DNA from: JAFAHD01 sp035654355
GTDB lineage: Bacteria > Vulcanimicrobiota > Vulcanimicrobiia > Eremiobacterales > Eremiobacteraceae
DNA: 5,151 bases
Reading direction: 5' to 3'
NCBI GenBank assembly: GCA_035654355.1
Contig: DASRXC010000145.1
Span: 1-5,151 of the forward strand
Position numbers and translations under genes: made by a program. The notes under the pieces were generated by a model, which was given only the letters and a program-made list of their open reading frames with translations, did not search any database and was not told where the DNA came from. How positions within the stretch are numbered: the first letter of the stretch is position 1; every line of letters begins with the position of its first letter. Below are positions 4,745 to 5,151 of the stretch, piece by piece.

Positions 4745-5151
4745 ATGCTGAGATTGCCACCGTTCACCTACGTGCCGGCGCGAACCGCTGACGAAGCCGT
4801 TGAGCTGCTCGCCACGCACGGACCCGACGCGTTGCCCGTTTCGGGCGGAACCGACCTCTACGCGAACATGAAGCAGCGGCTCTTCACACCCAAGGTGCTT
4901 GTCGGCCTGCGCCCCATCACAAATCTCAACTACATCCGTTATAACGACGTCAGCGGCCTGACGCTCGGCGCGCTGACGTCCCTCACGGCGCTCGCCAACA
5001 GCGACGCAGTGCGACGTCATTACCCGGCGCTTGCCGCAGCCGCCGCATCGGTGTCGACGCCGCAGCTGCGCAATATGGGGACGATCGGGGGCAACGTGTG
5101 CGTCGACACGCGCTGCAACTATTACAACCAGAACCTCGATTGGCGCAAAGC
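4745..5151 (+). CDS. hcrB: 4-hydroxybenzoyl-CoA reductase beta-like subunit (FAD-binding, [4Fe-4S]), N-terminal part
   Basis: The gene runs off the window end; 135 residues are visible. The product is the FAD-binding medium subunit of a molybdo-flavoenzyme, passing electrons between the iron-sulfur and molybdenum subunits. The N-terminal FAD motif is LPVSGGTDLYANMKQ (30-44), followed by LTLGALTSLTAL (72-83), and the second flavin loop is RNMGTIGGNVC (109-119). The next segment, CVDTRCNYYNQNLDWRK, is the hallmark of 4-hydroxybenzoyl-CoA reductase beta: C124 aligns with C122 of the Thauera subunit, the first of four ligands of its extra [4Fe-4S] cluster. The remaining three cysteines would lie just past the window. 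Ordinary xanthine dehydrogenase FAD subunits lack this segment. ATG 4745 is the first start after an in-frame TAG at 4733; the ribosome binding site is weak. It probably shares a transcript with the upstream dipeptide-binding gene. The alpha-like fragment at the left edge could be a partner or a paralogue. Confidence 0.88.
   Translation, partial: MLRLPPFTYVPARTADEAVELLATHGPDALPVSGGTDLYANMKQRLFTPKVLVGLRPITNLNYIRYNDVSGLTLGALTSLTALANSDAVRRHYPALAAAAASVSTPQLRNMGTIGGNVCVDTRCNYYNQNLDWRK

Noticed and set aside
3758..5020. Long minus-strand open frame of about 420 codons
   Set aside because: It is antisense to the dipeptide-binding gene and the beta subunit gene, spans two unrelated plus-strand genes, and its Arg/Val/His-rich product has no recognisable domain. 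It is a by-product of GC-rich codon bias.

Overview
The window is GC-rich (roughly 60%), densely packed bacterial DNA. A small exported TonB C-terminal-like protein and a lipoprotein-type dipeptide-binding protein point to a diderm bacterium. Base composition, codon use and the mix of xanthine-dehydrogenase-family subunits, a DUF3052 protein and a cysteine-containing TonB C-terminal domain protein resemble uncultured-lineage genomes such as Eremiobacterota/WPS-2. That placement is a low-confidence guess from style, not a demonstrated assignment. No RNA gene, insertion sequence, CRISPR array or phage gene was seen.

Layout. (1) Positions 1-1245, plus strand: the C-terminal end of a molybdenum-hydroxylase large subunit (4-hydroxybenzoyl-CoA reductase/xanthine dehydrogenase family), then a single-domain VOC (glyoxalase/extradiol dioxygenase fold) protein, then a DUF3052 protein whose conserved N-terminus extends upstream of any usable ATG/GTG/TTG. 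(2) A strong 12-bp hairpin at 1254-1283 separates these from convergent minus-strand genes. (3) Minus strand: a 147-residue exported TonB_C-like protein (1315-1758) and a 407-residue amidohydrolase of the Xaa-Pro dipeptidase type (1916-3139). (4) Plus strand: a DppA-type dipeptide-binding protein (3143-4723), then 21 nt later the start of a 4-hydroxybenzoyl-CoA reductase beta (FAD, [4Fe-4S]) subunit, cut by the window end.

How the genes may work together. Two themes interleave. One is molybdo-flavoenzyme chemistry on aromatic or heterocyclic substrates: the large subunit at the left edge, the FAD subunit at the right edge, and possibly the VOC protein. The other is dipeptide use: the binding protein keeps the Arg and Asp that grip dipeptide termini in E. 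coli DppA, and the gene starting 3 nt away on the opposite strand encodes a predicted dipeptidase-like amidohydrolase. No permease or ATPase lies in the window.

The points most worth a second look are the Gln in place of the family's catalytic Glu in the molybdenum subunit, the DUF3052 gene without a canonical start, and the nearly abutting divergent start codons of the dipeptidase and DppA genes.
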